Source: DASYPQ01 sp041488095
GTDB taxonomy: Bacteria > Planctomycetota > UBA1135 > GCA-002686595
Length of the DNA: 64,000 bases
Assembly (NCBI GenBank): GCA_041488095.1
Contig: JBGPOP010000023.1
Span: forward strand, 1-64,000
Direction of reading: 5' to 3'
The position numbers were made by a program, and so were the translations under genes. The notes below the pieces were generated by a model that was not told the origin of the DNA, made no database searches, and saw nothing but the letters and a program-made list of their open reading frames with translations. Below are positions 50,706 to 60,388 of this stretch, piece by piece (the stretch's first letter is position 1; each line of letters begins with the position of its first letter).

Positions 50706-53306
50706 ATGAAGCTCGCGAGCGTCCTCGCGCTGTCGATCGTCCTCGTCCTGCTCGTCTGGTTGCTCTGGTCTCGGCCAGGATCGGCGCCTTCACCGGTGAG
50801 CGTTCTCCCGCAGGCCTCCGCACCCACCACCGTCGCAGCCACTCCGGACGCGAGCGCCTCGGAAGCCTTGCTGGCTGCGGCCGAGACCCCGCCGCGTTCC
50901 ACTCGCGAGGCTGCGCCCGTGGCTCCTCACGCTGTACCCGAGGGAGCCGCGCGTCCTGCCTGCCGCATTTTCGGCCGGCTCGTCGACGAAACCGGCGCGC
51001 CGTTGCCGGGGATCCGAGTGATCGCCGACTCCGTGGGCGGGCCCTGGGCCAACGGCGTCGAGCTGCCGAAGACCTCGATCGAGGGCGACGAGATCGAGGC
51101 CCTCGCGGGGGAGAGCGACCCTGCCGGGCACTTCTCCCTCGAGGCGCCCGTGCCGACGAGCGACTGGGTGTCGCTCTTCATACTCCCCGACGAGTTCCAC
51201 GGCCTGCTCGACCGCAACTTCGGCCCGGCCGGCGGCCGCAACCAGCCCAGGCTCGTCTCCGGCGACAACGACCTCGGCGACCTCGTGCTCTCGACCACGG
51301 GAGCGATCGAAGGCCGCGTCCGCGGACGCGATGGCTCACCGATCGAGAAGGCGGAGGTCTCTCTCGACGGCGAGTTCCCCGGTGGACTCGTGGTCTCGAC
51401 ACGCTCGGAGGCGGGCGGCCACTTCCTCCTCGGCCACATGCCGCAGGGAACCTGGCACGTCGGCGCGAAAGTGGACGGCTGGCTCAGCGCGCAGAGCGAT
51501 CCGGTCCAGGTCCGAATCCGCGAAGTCACGAGGGGGATCGAGATGACCCTCGACATGGCACCCTCGATCTCGGGTCTCGTCGTCGACGAGTCGGGGAAGC
51601 CCGTCCCGGGGGTCCGCCTGTGGGCTTGGCCGCGATCGAGCGGCCAGGGCGCGGGCGCGAGGAGCGCGGCGGACGGCAGCTTCACGATGCACCTCCCTCA
51701 GAACGATTCCTACCGCCTCGACTTCGACCCCAAGGGATTCGAGCACTACGGCGGGCATGGTTCCAATCCCGTCCCACCCGGAACAAACAACCTACACATC
51801 GTCCTCCGGCGCGGCAGCTCGATGACGTTCGCCGTCGTCGACGCCGAGACCTCCCAGCCGATCGAGCGCTACGGCATCACGCTGCAGGTCTTCGAGGGCG
51901 ACGGCTGGAGCAGGAGCGAGAGCGCGGATCCGCCGCGGCTCGAGGACCACCCTGGCGGCGAGTCACGCTTGGTGCTCCCGAAAGGCAAGGCCGTCGCGCA
52001 CCTCGAGGCTCCCGGCCACGCGCCCGCGGGCGCCGAGATCGCGGAGGACCCGCGCGGGAGCGGGCGCCAGACGATCCGCCTCTCTCGCGGCTCGAGCCTC
52101 TCAGGACGCGCGCTGAAAGGCGGAGCTCCCGTCGCGAACACACGTGCGGTCCTCGAACGGTGCAGCACGAAGATCGACGCGTCGATTCCCGACGAGCCGC
52201 CCGAGGAGCGCTTCTTCAGCGACAACTACCGCTTCGACCTCTCGCCCTTCGTCGGACGGCGGCGCGAGGTCGCCACGGACGCCGGAGGGCGGTTCCAGTT
52301 CGTGGACCTCGCTGCCGGGACCTACGTGCTGACCCTGCGCGACAACTCGAGCGCCCCACTCGTGCGCGAAGGGCTCAAAGTCGGCGCGGGACAAGCCACG
52401 GACCTCGGCGACTTCACCCTCGAGTCCGGCGCCGGGATTCGAGGCCGGCTCGTCCTTCCTCCTGGACGATCCGCGCAGGGATGGGAGGTCGTCCTCGACG
52501 ACACTTGGCCGAACGACAGGCGCGAGCTCGCCGCCGACGGACGCTTCCTGTTCGAGGGTCTCACGCCCGGCCGGCACGTGATCCGCGTGCGATCCCCGGC
52601 GAGCCACGAGCACGAGCCCGTGCGGGAGGTCGACCTGCCCCCGGGCCGGACTGTCGAGGTCGACGTGGACGTCTCGGCGCTGCTCCCTGGCGAGCTCACT
52701 GTCGGGGTGACGCGTGAAGGACGGCCGCTGCCCGGTCTCAAGGTCCGCTGCCGTTGCGAGCCGCCGAACGGCGGAGGCAGCGTGTTCGAGCTCCCGACCG
52801 GAGCCGACGGGCGGACGAGCGGGACGATCCCTGCCTGCGACGCCATCGAGCTGGAGGCCGTCTCCGCCGCCGGACTGCGGATCGGCAGAGCGCGCGAGCC
52901 CGTCGTGATCGTCGCAGGAGGGACATCGGAGGCGGAGATCGACGTCGTCGCGGGCGAGTTGACCCTCGCCTTCCCCGAGGGCTTCCGGGTGCCGGAGAAG
53001 GGCATCGCATACGTCATCCTCCGGCCTCCCGCGGAGGAGGCCCAGGACTTCCAGATGACGACGCTGGCGACCTCCGACAACCCGTTCTTCGGGAGCAACC
53101 TGGAATGGAAGGGCACTACCGTTGATCTCGGACTCGTCGCGGCGGGCGAGTACGAGGTCACGGTGCAGGTGAGCCGCCTCGTCCCGCGCGACCAGGGCGG
53201 GACGGTCCAGAACGTCTTCGAGCCGGTGTCGAACCTGCGAGACCGGGTCACCCTCGCGCGCGGCGTAAAGACGACCTGCGCACTCGCGCCCGCGAAGGAT
53301 CGCTGA
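50706..53306 (+). CDS. Exported carboxypeptidase-regulatory-domain repeat protein
   Basis: 866 residues. N-terminal helix (SVLALSIVLVLLVWLLW) and a Pro/Ala-rich linker to ~85, then a string of transthyretin-like beta-sandwich domains (CarboxypepD_reg type), each opening with a turn such as GRLVDETGAPLPGIRV, GRVRGRDGSPIEKAEVSL and GLVVDESGKPVPGVRL. No catalytic domain is visible. Strong ribosome site GGAGG 5 bases before the ATG. Likely an anchored periplasmic or surface protein that binds glycan or protein; role unknown. Confidence 0.85.
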   Translation: MKLASVLALSIVLVLLVWLLWSRPGSAPSPVSVLPQASAPTTVAATPDASASEALLAAAETPPRSTREAAPVAPHAVPEGAARPACRIFGRLVDETGAPLPGIRVIADSVGGPWANGVELPKTSIEGDEIEALAGESDPAGHFSLEAPVPTSDWVSLFILPDEFHGLLDRNFGPAGGRNQPRLVSGDNDLGDLVLSTTGAIEGRVRGRDGSPIEKAEVSLDGEFPGGLVVSTRSEAGGHFLLGHMPQGTWHVGAKVDGWLSAQSDPVQVRIREVTRGIEMTLDMAPSISGLVVDESGKPVPGVRLWAWPRSSGQGAGARSAADGSFTMHLPQNDSYRLDFDPKGFEHYGGHGSNPVPPGTNNLHIVLRRGSSMTFAVVDAETSQPIERYGITLQVFEGDGWSRSESADPPRLEDHPGGESRLVLPKGKAVAHLEAPGHAPAGAEIAEDPRGSGRQTIRLSRGSSLSGRALKGGAPVANTRAVLERCSTKIDASIPDEPPEERFFSDNYRFDLSPFVGRRREVATDAGGRFQFVDLAAGTYVLTLRDNSSAPLVREGLKVGAGQATDLGDFTLESGAGIRGRLVLPPGRSAQGWEVVLDDTWPNDRRELAADGRFLFEGLTPGRHVIRVRSPASHEHEPVREVDLPPGRTVEVDVDVSALLPGELTVGVTREGRPLPGLKVRCRCEPPNGGGSVFELPTGADGRTSGTIPACDAIELEAVSAAGLRIGRAREPVVIVAGGTSEAEIDVVAGELTLAFPEGFRVPEKGIAYVILRPPAEEAQDFQMTTLATSDNPFFGSNLEWKGTTVDLGLVAAGEYEVTVQVSRLVPRDQGGTVQNVFEPVSNLRDRVTLARGVKTTCALAPAKDR

Positions 53307-53353
53307 CGCCGCGGAGGAAAGCCCGGCGCTCGTGGCGCGTCTCGGAGCGTCGC

Positions 53354-53359
53354 TATACT
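53354..53359 (+). promoter_or_regulatory. -10 box, leaderless geometry
   Basis: TATACT followed by 7 bases and the GTG start at 53367. No ribosome site precedes that GTG. No clear -35. Confidence 0.4.
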
Positions 53360-53366
53360 CCGCCGC

Positions 53367-54407
53367 GTGCCCACGGATCCCGACCGGCGCCCTCGACGCG
53401 GCTGGCTCGGTCGCATCGGCCTCGTCCTTCTCGGGTGCTTCGCCGCCTTCGCGCTGTGCGAGATCGGCTTCCGGGTCGTCGAGCGCATCCAGCTCGCGCG
53501 CGCCGGCGAGCTGTGGGCCGTCTACGACGCGAGGATCGGCTGGAGGCTGAACCCGAAGTTCGGAGATCACAACCCGGACGGCCTGCGAGACCATCCCGTG
53601 CAGCCCAAGGCGGGGCGCACGCGGCTCCTCATCCTCGGCGACTCGGTCCCCTACTACGGCGACAGCGTCGACGACACGCTCGTCGGGCACCTGCGCGGCG
53701 AGCTCGCCCGCACGCGCGACCCGGCCTCGTTCGACGTCCTCGACGCCGGCGTCAAGGGCTACACGAACTGGCAGGAGCTCCAGTTCCTGAAGGAGCGCGG
53801 CCTCGCCTTCGAGCCCGACCTCGTCGGCGTCGCCTTCGTGCTCAACGACTGCTACCGGACGCTCCACCAGTTTCGCGTCGAGGACGGGAAGCTCGTCGGG
53901 CAGGACTACGACTTCAGCGACGAGGCTCTCCAAGGCGAGCCCTGGACCTACCGCGCGCTGCGGACGAGCCATTTCCTGCTGTGGCTGCGCCACAGGATCT
54001 CGAGCGTCCAACCCGTCCCGGCCGGCGACTACACCTTCGACCACCGCCCCGACTTCAAGAACGCCTGGAAGGACGAACCCTGGCTCGCGATCGAGGCGCA
54101 GATGCGAGAGATGGTCGACCTGGGGCGCGCGAAAGGCTTCCGCGTCTTCCTCGTCGCCTTCCCCTTCGGCGACCAGTACCGCCCCGACTACCTCGCGCGC
54201 GACCGCGACTACGTCCTCAAGCCGCAGAGGAAGCTCGCGGAGATCTGCGCGCGCCTCTCGATCCCCTGCCTCGACCTCTTCCCCCTCCTCGATCCGTCCG
54301 CGGACCTCCTCGACGACCGCATCCACCTCACCGCGGCCGGGCGCGCGAAGGCTGCGGCGGGGATCGCGGAGTTCCTCGACTCGCACAGGCTCCTCCCCGC
54401 GCGATGA
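53367..54407 (+). CDS. Membrane-anchored SGNH hydrolase
   Basis: 346 residues, GTG start. One helix (LGRIGLVLLGCFAAFALCEI), then GDS at 91-93 (RLLILGDSVPYYGDS), a block III-like VLNDCYR and a C-terminal DDRIHLTAAG with the D-x-x-H pair. Only distantly similar to the SGNH protein at 23591, which keeps a GND. Probably an O-acyl transferase or esterase of a surface glycan. Coupled to the next membrane protein (ATGA). Confidence 0.82.
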   Translation: MPTDPDRRPRRGWLGRIGLVLLGCFAAFALCEIGFRVVERIQLARAGELWAVYDARIGWRLNPKFGDHNPDGLRDHPVQPKAGRTRLLILGDSVPYYGDSVDDTLVGHLRGELARTRDPASFDVLDAGVKGYTNWQELQFLKERGLAFEPDLVGVAFVLNDCYRTLHQFRVEDGKLVGQDYDFSDEALQGEPWTYRALRTSHFLLWLRHRISSVQPVPAGDYTFDHRPDFKNAWKDEPWLAIEAQMREMVDLGRAKGFRVFLVAFPFGDQYRPDYLARDRDYVLKPQRKLAEICARLSIPCLDLFPLLDPSADLLDDRIHLTAAGRAKAAAGIAEFLDSHRLLPAR

Positions 54408-55945
54408 GCGACAAGAAGACCGCCTGGCTCGTCGGGATCGGAGCGTTCCTCCTGCTCGCGCCGGGCGCGTTCTTCGGCCTGCCCGAGGGCAAGTTCGTCG
54501 TCGGCGCGACGAGGATCCTCTCCGGCGAGGTCCCCTACCGCGACTTCTGGACGATGTACGCGCCGGGATCCTTCTACGGAACGGCGGCATTGTTCGCGGT
54601 GTTCGGGCACGAGCTCTTCGTCCAGGGGCTGGCCGCATGCGCAGTGTGGGCCGGCGCCGCGGCGGTCTTCTTCCTCTTCCTTCGCGACGCCGGCCTCGGC
54701 CGCCGCATCGCGATCCTGTGCACGCTCGTCTTCGCCCTCGCGCGCTGGAAGACTGGCGCCGAGCTCACTTCCTACGAGCCGGCGATCCTCCTCGTGCTCC
54801 TCGCCTGGCGCGATGTCCTCTCCGATCGGCCCCTGCGCGCCGGCCTCCTTTTCGGTGCGGCCGCGCTCTTCAAGCACGACGTCGCCGCCTACGCCGCGGT
54901 CGGAGCCTCTCTCGCCTTGCTCCTCGAGCGCCAGAGCCCGCTGCGACTCCTCTCCGGATCGCTCGCGGTCGTCGCGCCGGCCGCCGTGATCGTCGCGTGG
55001 CAGGTGGGCGCGGACGCGTGGCACGACCTGGTCGTCTTCCCGGCCACGGACTTCCCGCGCGTGCGCGCCGAGCCCTACCTGCATCTCCTCCCGCAGATCG
55101 AGCCGCTCGCGGCGTGGCTCGCGCGCCCGTCCGGGCTCGCCGAAGCCCGCGCGGCGGCGCTCTCGGTCGCGCGATGGATCGAGTGCGCCCTGCCCCAGCT
55201 CTTCTTCCTGGCCGGATGCGCGGCCGCGCTGCGCCTGCGCGGGAGGACTCCCCGCGCCGCGCTGCTCGCCCTCGCGGGCATGCCGCTCTTCTGGCTCGCC
55301 GCCCACGTTCAACAGAACACGCACATCCACACGTTGGCGGCGCTCGCGATGATCCTGTTCGGCCTCGCCTGGGAGGCGCGCGCGGTCCCGCGCGCGGTGT
55401 TGGGGATCGCCGGAGCGGTCTACGCGCTCGGCCTGCTCATCGCGCCGGCGATCGGAGCGGCCAGCCTGGCGCGGGAGTTCCCACGATCGCGCATCCTCGG
55501 CGTGCCGGGCGCCTCGCTCGTGCTCGTGCCGGACGAGCCGTACGAAGCCTTCCGCCCGATCGCCGCCTTCGTGCGCGCGAACGTGCCCGAGGAGGAGCCG
55601 ATCTACGTCGGGCTCACGCGGCACGACGCGACCGTGTACTCGTGCCCGCTCCTCTATTTCCTGTGCGGCCGTGCGCCCGCGGTGCGCTACCACGAGCTGC
55701 ACCCCGGGGTCACCGATCGCGAGGACGTGCAGGCGGACATGCTGGGTTCCATCGCCGGACGGGGAGTGCGCTGCGTCGTCCTGTGGCAGTTCGGCTGGCC
55801 GAACGAGCGGCTCGATGCGATCCGCGAGCGCAATCGGAACGCGGTCCCGGGCGCAGGATCGGATCTGCTCGACCGATGGATCGCCGAGAACTTCGCCGAG
55901 GTGGCCGCGTACGGCGAGTACCACGTCCTCGGGCTGCGCGAGTAG
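54404..55945 (+). CDS. Multi-pass membrane protein, GT-C-like
   Basis: 513 residues from ATG 54404. About eleven helices. After helix 1: GEVPYRDFWTMYAPGSFYG, a recurrent motif in GT-C-like proteins with the acidic residue in PYRDFW. The C-terminal domain (residues ~360-513) is soluble. It pairs with the SGNH gene in one operon, as GT-C and SGNH genes do at 21990-24751. Converges with the next minus-strand operon with 12 bases between stops. Confidence 0.75.
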   Translation: MSDKKTAWLVGIGAFLLLAPGAFFGLPEGKFVVGATRILSGEVPYRDFWTMYAPGSFYGTAALFAVFGHELFVQGLAACAVWAGAAAVFFLFLRDAGLGRRIAILCTLVFALARWKTGAELTSYEPAILLVLLAWRDVLSDRPLRAGLLFGAAALFKHDVAAYAAVGASLALLLERQSPLRLLSGSLAVVAPAAVIVAWQVGADAWHDLVVFPATDFPRVRAEPYLHLLPQIEPLAAWLARPSGLAEARAAALSVARWIECALPQLFFLAGCAAALRLRGRTPRAALLALAGMPLFWLAAHVQQNTHIHTLAALAMILFGLAWEARAVPRAVLGIAGAVYALGLLIAPAIGAASLAREFPRSRILGVPGASLVLVPDEPYEAFRPIAAFVRANVPEEEPIYVGLTRHDATVYSCPLLYFLCGRAPAVRYHELHPGVTDREDVQADMLGSIAGRGVRCVVLWQFGWPNERLDAIRERNRNAVPGAGSDLLDRWIAENFAEVAAYGEYHVLGLRE

Positions 55946-55957
55946 GTCGGTTCCGCG

Positions 55958-57430
55958 CTACTCCCACAGCTCGACACGCACGAGGAAGAAGGGCGTCTCG
56001 CGGACCTTTCGCCAGCGCCGTCGGACCGCTCCGCGCGCGCGGTCGGCGCGCTCGTCGTCGACCCGCACGCGCTCGTAGGTGAGGACCCACAGCCGGTCGC
56101 AGGTCGCCCGCTCCACGTCGTCGAGGCCGACGACGTCGAGCTGGGGACCGTCCGGGTGGTAGACCGGCCACTCGAGGGGCACCGAGCCGAAGGGCAGGAA
56201 CAGGACGCCATCGCCCGGGCGGACCTCGAGCGCGAGCTGCTCGAACGCGCCGCGCCAGTCCTCCTTGTGCGGGATCGTGTACAGGGCGCGCAGCCCGAGC
56301 GCGGACCACACCACGATCGCGAGGATGAGAACGCGGCGCAGTGCAGGACTCAGCGCGAGGATGCCGCGCGCCGCGAGCACGCAATACGGCGCGGCGCAGA
56401 ACGAGACGTAGCGCGTGGCGAATTGCACGTGCGCGAACCCGAGCGCGATCAAGGCGGCCATCGGGACGATCCACAGCAGCGCGAGCAGCGCGAACGGGGC
56501 CTTCGCGGACGGGAGCGAGGATCCCGGGAGCAGCGGCCACAGGGCGGCGAGCGCGGGGAGGGCGAAGAGCACCGCGCCGATGGGATAGGTCCACAGCGCA
56601 GCCGGGGCGAGCATGCCGGCCATCCTCCCGCCGTGGAAGTCGTTCATCGTGCGCAGGAAGGTCAGCGTGTCGACCGAAAACCAGGGCGCCGTGTACTCGA
56701 AGTGCGCGACGCGCTGGCCCGCGGCGGACGAGAGGACGCCGCTCGCGAGCCAGGGCGCGAGCAGGAGCGCGTAGAGCAGGGCTCCGCCGAGGATCCGCCG
56801 GAGCGGGATCGGGTGGCTCCCGCGGAAGAGCAGCGCGAAGAGGGCCAGCGGGAAGAGCGCGAACAGGGCGTAGTAGTGGGTCAGCGAGGCGAGGGCGGCG
56901 AGGCCGACGAAGCCGCACCAGGTCCTCGTGGTGCTCCCCTCGCGCAGCGCCGAGACGAACTGGTTCGTCGTGGCCACGACGAGGAAGAGCAGGACGGCGT
57001 AGCAGCGCGCCTCCTGCGAGTACGCGACCAGGAGCTGCGAGATCGCCGCCAGAAAGGCGGCCAGGTGCGCGGTGGCCACGTCGAAGAGCGCCCGGGCGAA
57101 AAAATGGATCGCCAGGACCGCGAGCGTCCCGAAGAACGCCGAGACCATGCGCGCCTGCCAGTCGCCCAGGCCGATGAGGCGCGCCCAGCCCCACTCGAGC
57201 CACGGAAAGACCGGAGGATCCCAGGCCTCGCGGACGAGGGTCTGGTTCATCGCGCCGAAGGACATGCGCGCGAACCGCAAGGTGAAGGCCTCGTCGTACC
57301 ACAGGCTCTCGCGCCCGAGCCCGACGAGGCGCAGGCACAGCGCGAGGAAGACGATCCCGAAGAGGACGAGCCGGTCGCGGGCGTCGATCGTCGACCGGAG
57401 CGGGAGAGCCCGACTCAGGTCTTCACGCAC
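55958..57430 (-). CDS. GT-C-like membrane glycosyltransferase (ArnT/PMT-type)
   Basis: 490 residues from GTG 57430, overlapping the dehydratase gene by 16 bases. RESLWYDEAFTLRFARMS with the D-E motif after helix 1, then EAWDPPVFPWLEW, as in PMT-type enzymes. About eleven helices with a soluble end. Last gene of the CDP-sugar operon, so it may transfer the sugar made by the upstream genes; that is inference from order. Confidence 0.8.
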   Translation of the reverse strand: MREDLSRALPLRSTIDARDRLVLFGIVFLALCLRLVGLGRESLWYDEAFTLRFARMSFGAMNQTLVREAWDPPVFPWLEWGWARLIGLGDWQARMVSAFFGTLAVLAIHFFARALFDVATAHLAAFLAAISQLLVAYSQEARCYAVLLFLVVATTNQFVSALREGSTTRTWCGFVGLAALASLTHYYALFALFPLALFALLFRGSHPIPLRRILGGALLYALLLAPWLASGVLSSAAGQRVAHFEYTAPWFSVDTLTFLRTMNDFHGGRMAGMLAPAALWTYPIGAVLFALPALAALWPLLPGSSLPSAKAPFALLALLWIVPMAALIALGFAHVQFATRYVSFCAAPYCVLAARGILALSPALRRVLILAIVVWSALGLRALYTIPHKEDWRGAFEQLALEVRPGDGVLFLPFGSVPLEWPVYHPDGPQLDVVGLDDVERATCDRLWVLTYERVRVDDERADRARGAVRRRWRKVRETPFFLVRVELWE

Positions 57431-58437
57431 CGGCGGTACCACTCGATCGTCTCCCGCAACCCGTCTTCCATCGTCTTCCTCGGCCGCCACCCGAGCAGCG
57501 CGCGGGCCTTCGAGCAGTCCAGGAACTGCCTCGGGATCTCGTTCGCGGCCTCGTCCAGGATCGTCGGCTCCAGGTGATCCTGCCCGGCGATCTTCAGGAT
57601 CCGCGCGACCACGTCGAGCACGGAGAGCGGCAGCTCCGTCCCGAAGTTGAAGGCCTGCCCCCTGAGCTTCCGGTCCGGCAACCTCTCCGCGAGCAGCAGG
57701 TACGCATCGACCGCGTCCTTCACGTAGAACCAGTCCCGGACGTGCGTCCCGTCGCTGCGGATCACCGGGCTCTCCCCGCGCAGCGCCGAGCGGATCGTCC
57801 CCGGGATCAGCCGGTTCCAGTTCAGATCGCCCGGCCCGAACAGGTTCCCGCAGCGCGCGATCGCGAGAGGCAGACCGTACGTGTGGGAGTAGCTCGTCGC
57901 GATCAGGTCCGCCGCGGCCTTCGACGCGTCGTAGGGGTACCGGCCTTCGAGCGGCGTGTCCTCCGTGTACGGCAGCCGCTCGTGCGCGCCGTAGGCCTTG
58001 TCGCTCGAGGCCACCACGATCCGCTGCACGAGACGCGAGCACGCGCGGCAAGCCTCGAGCAGGTTCCAGGTCCCGCGCACGTTGCTCTCGAAGGTCGAGA
58101 CCGGCGAGCGCGCGGCCGTTCCCACGATCGTCTGCGCACCCAGGTGGAGAACCGTGTCGATCTCGTACTCGTTCACCGCACGCACGAGGACGCCGGGATC
58201 CTCGAGCTCGCCGCGCACGCGGTTCACCCCTTCGATCCAACCCTCCTCCACCGTCCGCGCTCGCGGGACCCAGTCGCGCACGAGACACGTCACGTCCGCG
58301 TCGCGCGCGAGCAGCGCCTCGACGAGATGGCTGCCGAGCAGCCCGGTCGCCCCGGTCACGAACACGCGGCGGTCCTTCCAGAAGGTCGACACCGGCTCGG
58401 GCGAGGCGGCAGCCTCCTGGCTCCCCGGCGCGCTCAC
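57415..58437 (-). CDS. rfbG: CDP-glucose 4,6-dehydratase
   Basis: 340 residues from GTG 58437, which overlaps the rfbF stop (GTGA). Extended short-chain dehydrogenase fold: FVTGATGLLGSHL (GxxGxxG), active-site ASSDKAYG and Tyr169-x3-Lys173 in YPYDASK. Makes CDP-4-keto-6-deoxyglucose from CDP-glucose using bound NAD. The substrate is inferred from the neighbouring cytidylyltransferase and sequence style. No downstream reductase or 3-dehydratase for deoxysugar formation is in the window. Confidence 0.9.
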   Translation of the reverse strand: MSAPGSQEAAASPEPVSTFWKDRRVFVTGATGLLGSHLVEALLARDADVTCLVRDWVPRARTVEEGWIEGVNRVRGELEDPGVLVRAVNEYEIDTVLHLGAQTIVGTAARSPVSTFESNVRGTWNLLEACRACSRLVQRIVVASSDKAYGAHERLPYTEDTPLEGRYPYDASKAAADLIATSYSHTYGLPLAIARCGNLFGPGDLNWNRLIPGTIRSALRGESPVIRSDGTHVRDWFYVKDAVDAYLLLAERLPDRKLRGQAFNFGTELPLSVLDVVARILKIAGQDHLEPTILDEAANEIPRQFLDCSKARALLGWRPRKTMEDGLRETIEWYRRCVKT

Positions 58438-59144
58438 GCTTCCCCCAGCCAGGGCGCGTGTCCCGAGGCCGCGAGCTCCTCGAGGATCCGCTTCTCGCGG
58501 AGCGTGTCCATGGGCTGCCAGAAGCCTGCGTGACGGAAGGCCATGAACTCGCCGTCCCGGGCCAGGCGCTCGAGCGGCTCGCGCTCGAGGATGGTCGCGT
58601 CGCCGGCCAGATACTCGAACACGCCGGGCTCGAACACGAAGAAGCCGCCGTTGATCCACCCCTCCCCCGCCTGCGGCTTCTCCGAGAACTCGCGCACACG
58701 ATCGCCCTCGAGCGCGAGCGCTCCGAACCGCGAGGGCGGTCTCACCGCCGTCACCGTCGCGAGCTTCCCGTGCTCGCGGTGGAAGGCGAAGAGCTCCCCT
58801 GCGTCGAGGTCGGCGAGCCCGTCGCCGTAGGTCGCCATGAACGTCGCCTCTCCGATCTCCGGTCGGAGTCGCAAGATGCGCCCGCCGGTCATCGTGTCGA
58901 GCCCCGTGTCGACGAGATCGACCTTCCAGCCCTCCGGTTGCGCCCGGTCCTGGAAGTACCGCCGGATCCTCTCGCCCTTGTACCCGCAGGCGACGAGGAA
59001 CTCCCTGAACCCCGCGCGCGCGTAGATCGACATCACGTGCCACAGGATCGGGCGCCCGCCGATCTCGACCATCGGCTTGGGCAGCAAGTCGGTTTCCTCG
59101 GAGAGGCGCGTGCCCGACCCGCCGGCGAGGATCGCGACCTTCAC
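58434..59144 (-). CDS. rfbF: Glucose-1-phosphate cytidylyltransferase, shortened
   Basis: 236 residues from GTG 59144. Nucleotidyltransferase core VAILAGGSGTRLSEETD with LLPKPMVEIGG, then VDTGLDTMTGGR, ATYGDGLADLD and FWQPMDTLREK, all as in RfbF. From memory relatives are ~257 residues; here a ~20-residue segment is missing between YFQDRAQ and GWKVDL. The flanking conserved blocks are intact, so it is probably a natural short form. Converts Glc-1-P and CTP to CDP-glucose. Confidence 0.9.
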   Translation of the reverse strand: MKVAILAGGSGTRLSEETDLLPKPMVEIGGRPILWHVMSIYARAGFREFLVACGYKGERIRRYFQDRAQPEGWKVDLVDTGLDTMTGGRILRLRPEIGEATFMATYGDGLADLDAGELFAFHREHGKLATVTAVRPPSRFGALALEGDRVREFSEKPQAGEGWINGGFFVFEPGVFEYLAGDATILEREPLERLARDGEFMAFRHAGFWQPMDTLREKRILEELAASGHAPWLGEA

Positions 59145-60388
59145 GCCAGCACCTCCGGCCGCGGGATCGGCACGATGAACCTCCCGCCCTTCGCGAGCCA
59201 GCCCCGGTGCTGCTCGCGCATCTCGTCCTGGAGGTTCCAGGCGAGCAGCAGGGCGTAGTCGGGCCTCTTCTCCTCGAGCGCCGAGACGGGCAGTACGGGC
59301 AAGTGCATGCCGGGCGTCAACGATCCCACTTTGAGCGGGCTCTTGTCCACCACGTACTCGACCAGCTCCGGACCGATCCGGCAGGCGTTCAGCAATGCGT
59401 TCCCTTTCGCCGGCGCGCCGCAGGCAGCGATGCTCGCGCCGCCGGCCCGCAGCGACTTCAGCAGCGCGACGAGCGCCTGGCGGCTCTCCCCCGCCTCGCG
59501 CGCGAAGCGCGAGAGCCGCTCGAAGTCCGCCAGGCCCTCCTCGCGCTCCGCCTCGAGCCACTTCATCGCCTGGAGCCCGTGCGCGTGCGATCCCTTCCGC
59601 GGCGAGGCCCACACGCGCAGCGACCCGCCGTGAACGGGCAGGCGCTCGACCTCGTCGATCGCGAGGCCGGCCTCCGAGAAGAGCCGCAGGAGGGCGGTGA
59701 CGGAGAAGTAGCACAGGTGCTCGTGGTAGATCGTGTCGTACTCGAGCCCTCCGACGAGGTCGCCGAGCCAGGGCACCTCGACGACCACCGCCGCGCCCGC
59801 ACCGCCGTCGAGAAGAGCCCGGCAGCCCGAGAGGAAGTCGACGGGCTCGTCGACGTGGGCCAGCACGTTGTTGGCGACGACGACGCGCGCTCCCCCGCGC
59901 TCGGCGCGCAGGACCTCGGCCAGCCTGACATCGAAGAAGCGCGCGACCGTCTCGATCCCCTTCCGCCGCGCCCGCTCGGCGACGTCGACGGCCGGCTCGA
60001 CACCCAGCGTCCTCACTCCCTCCGCGCGGAAGCTCTCGAGCAAGGTCCCGTCGTTGCTCGCGACCTCGACCACCAGGTCGCCGGGCACGAGGCGCAGGCG
60101 CTCGACGACCCTGCGCGCGCAGGCGCGGAAGTGCGCGCCCATCGCGCTGGAAATCCCGGAGAGGTAGGGGTAGCTCTGGAACAGGATCTCCGGGTCGACG
60201 ACATCGGGGGTCTGCACCAGGCCGCAACCCGCGCACAGGCACACCTGCAGCGGGTAGGTGCGCTCGCCCTGGAAGCCCTGGCCAGGGCTCAGGAAGGCGT
60301 TGGCGAGCGGCATCGGACCGAGATCCTGGAACGGGCGCAGCCGCTCCGCACCGCAGACCCGGCAAGTCGTGCGCCGGTGGTAGGTCAT
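59141..60388 (-). CDS. Zinc-binding SAM-dependent sugar C-methyltransferase-like protein
   Basis: 415 residues. N-terminal zinc module with C9-x2-C12 and C52-x2-C55, then the SAM domain (VEVASNDGTLLESF) and a C-terminal half with GAPAKGNALLNACRIG. This three-part layout (Methyltransf_13/11/14) fits NDP-ketosugar C-methyltransferases such as NovU/TylC3. Next to CDP-glucose genes it probably methylates CDP-4-keto-6-deoxyglucose or a derivative. Overlaps both neighbours (GTGA, ATGA). Confidence 0.85.
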   Translation of the reverse strand: MTYHRRTTCRVCGAERLRPFQDLGPMPLANAFLSPGQGFQGERTYPLQVCLCAGCGLVQTPDVVDPEILFQSYPYLSGISSAMGAHFRACARRVVERLRLVPGDLVVEVASNDGTLLESFRAEGVRTLGVEPAVDVAERARRKGIETVARFFDVRLAEVLRAERGGARVVVANNVLAHVDEPVDFLSGCRALLDGGAGAAVVVEVPWLGDLVGGLEYDTIYHEHLCYFSVTALLRLFSEAGLAIDEVERLPVHGGSLRVWASPRKGSHAHGLQAMKWLEAEREEGLADFERLSRFAREAGESRQALVALLKSLRAGGASIAACGAPAKGNALLNACRIGPELVEYVVDKSPLKVGSLTPGMHLPVLPVSALEEKRPDYALLLAWNLQDEMREQHRGWLAKGGRFIVPIPRPEVLA

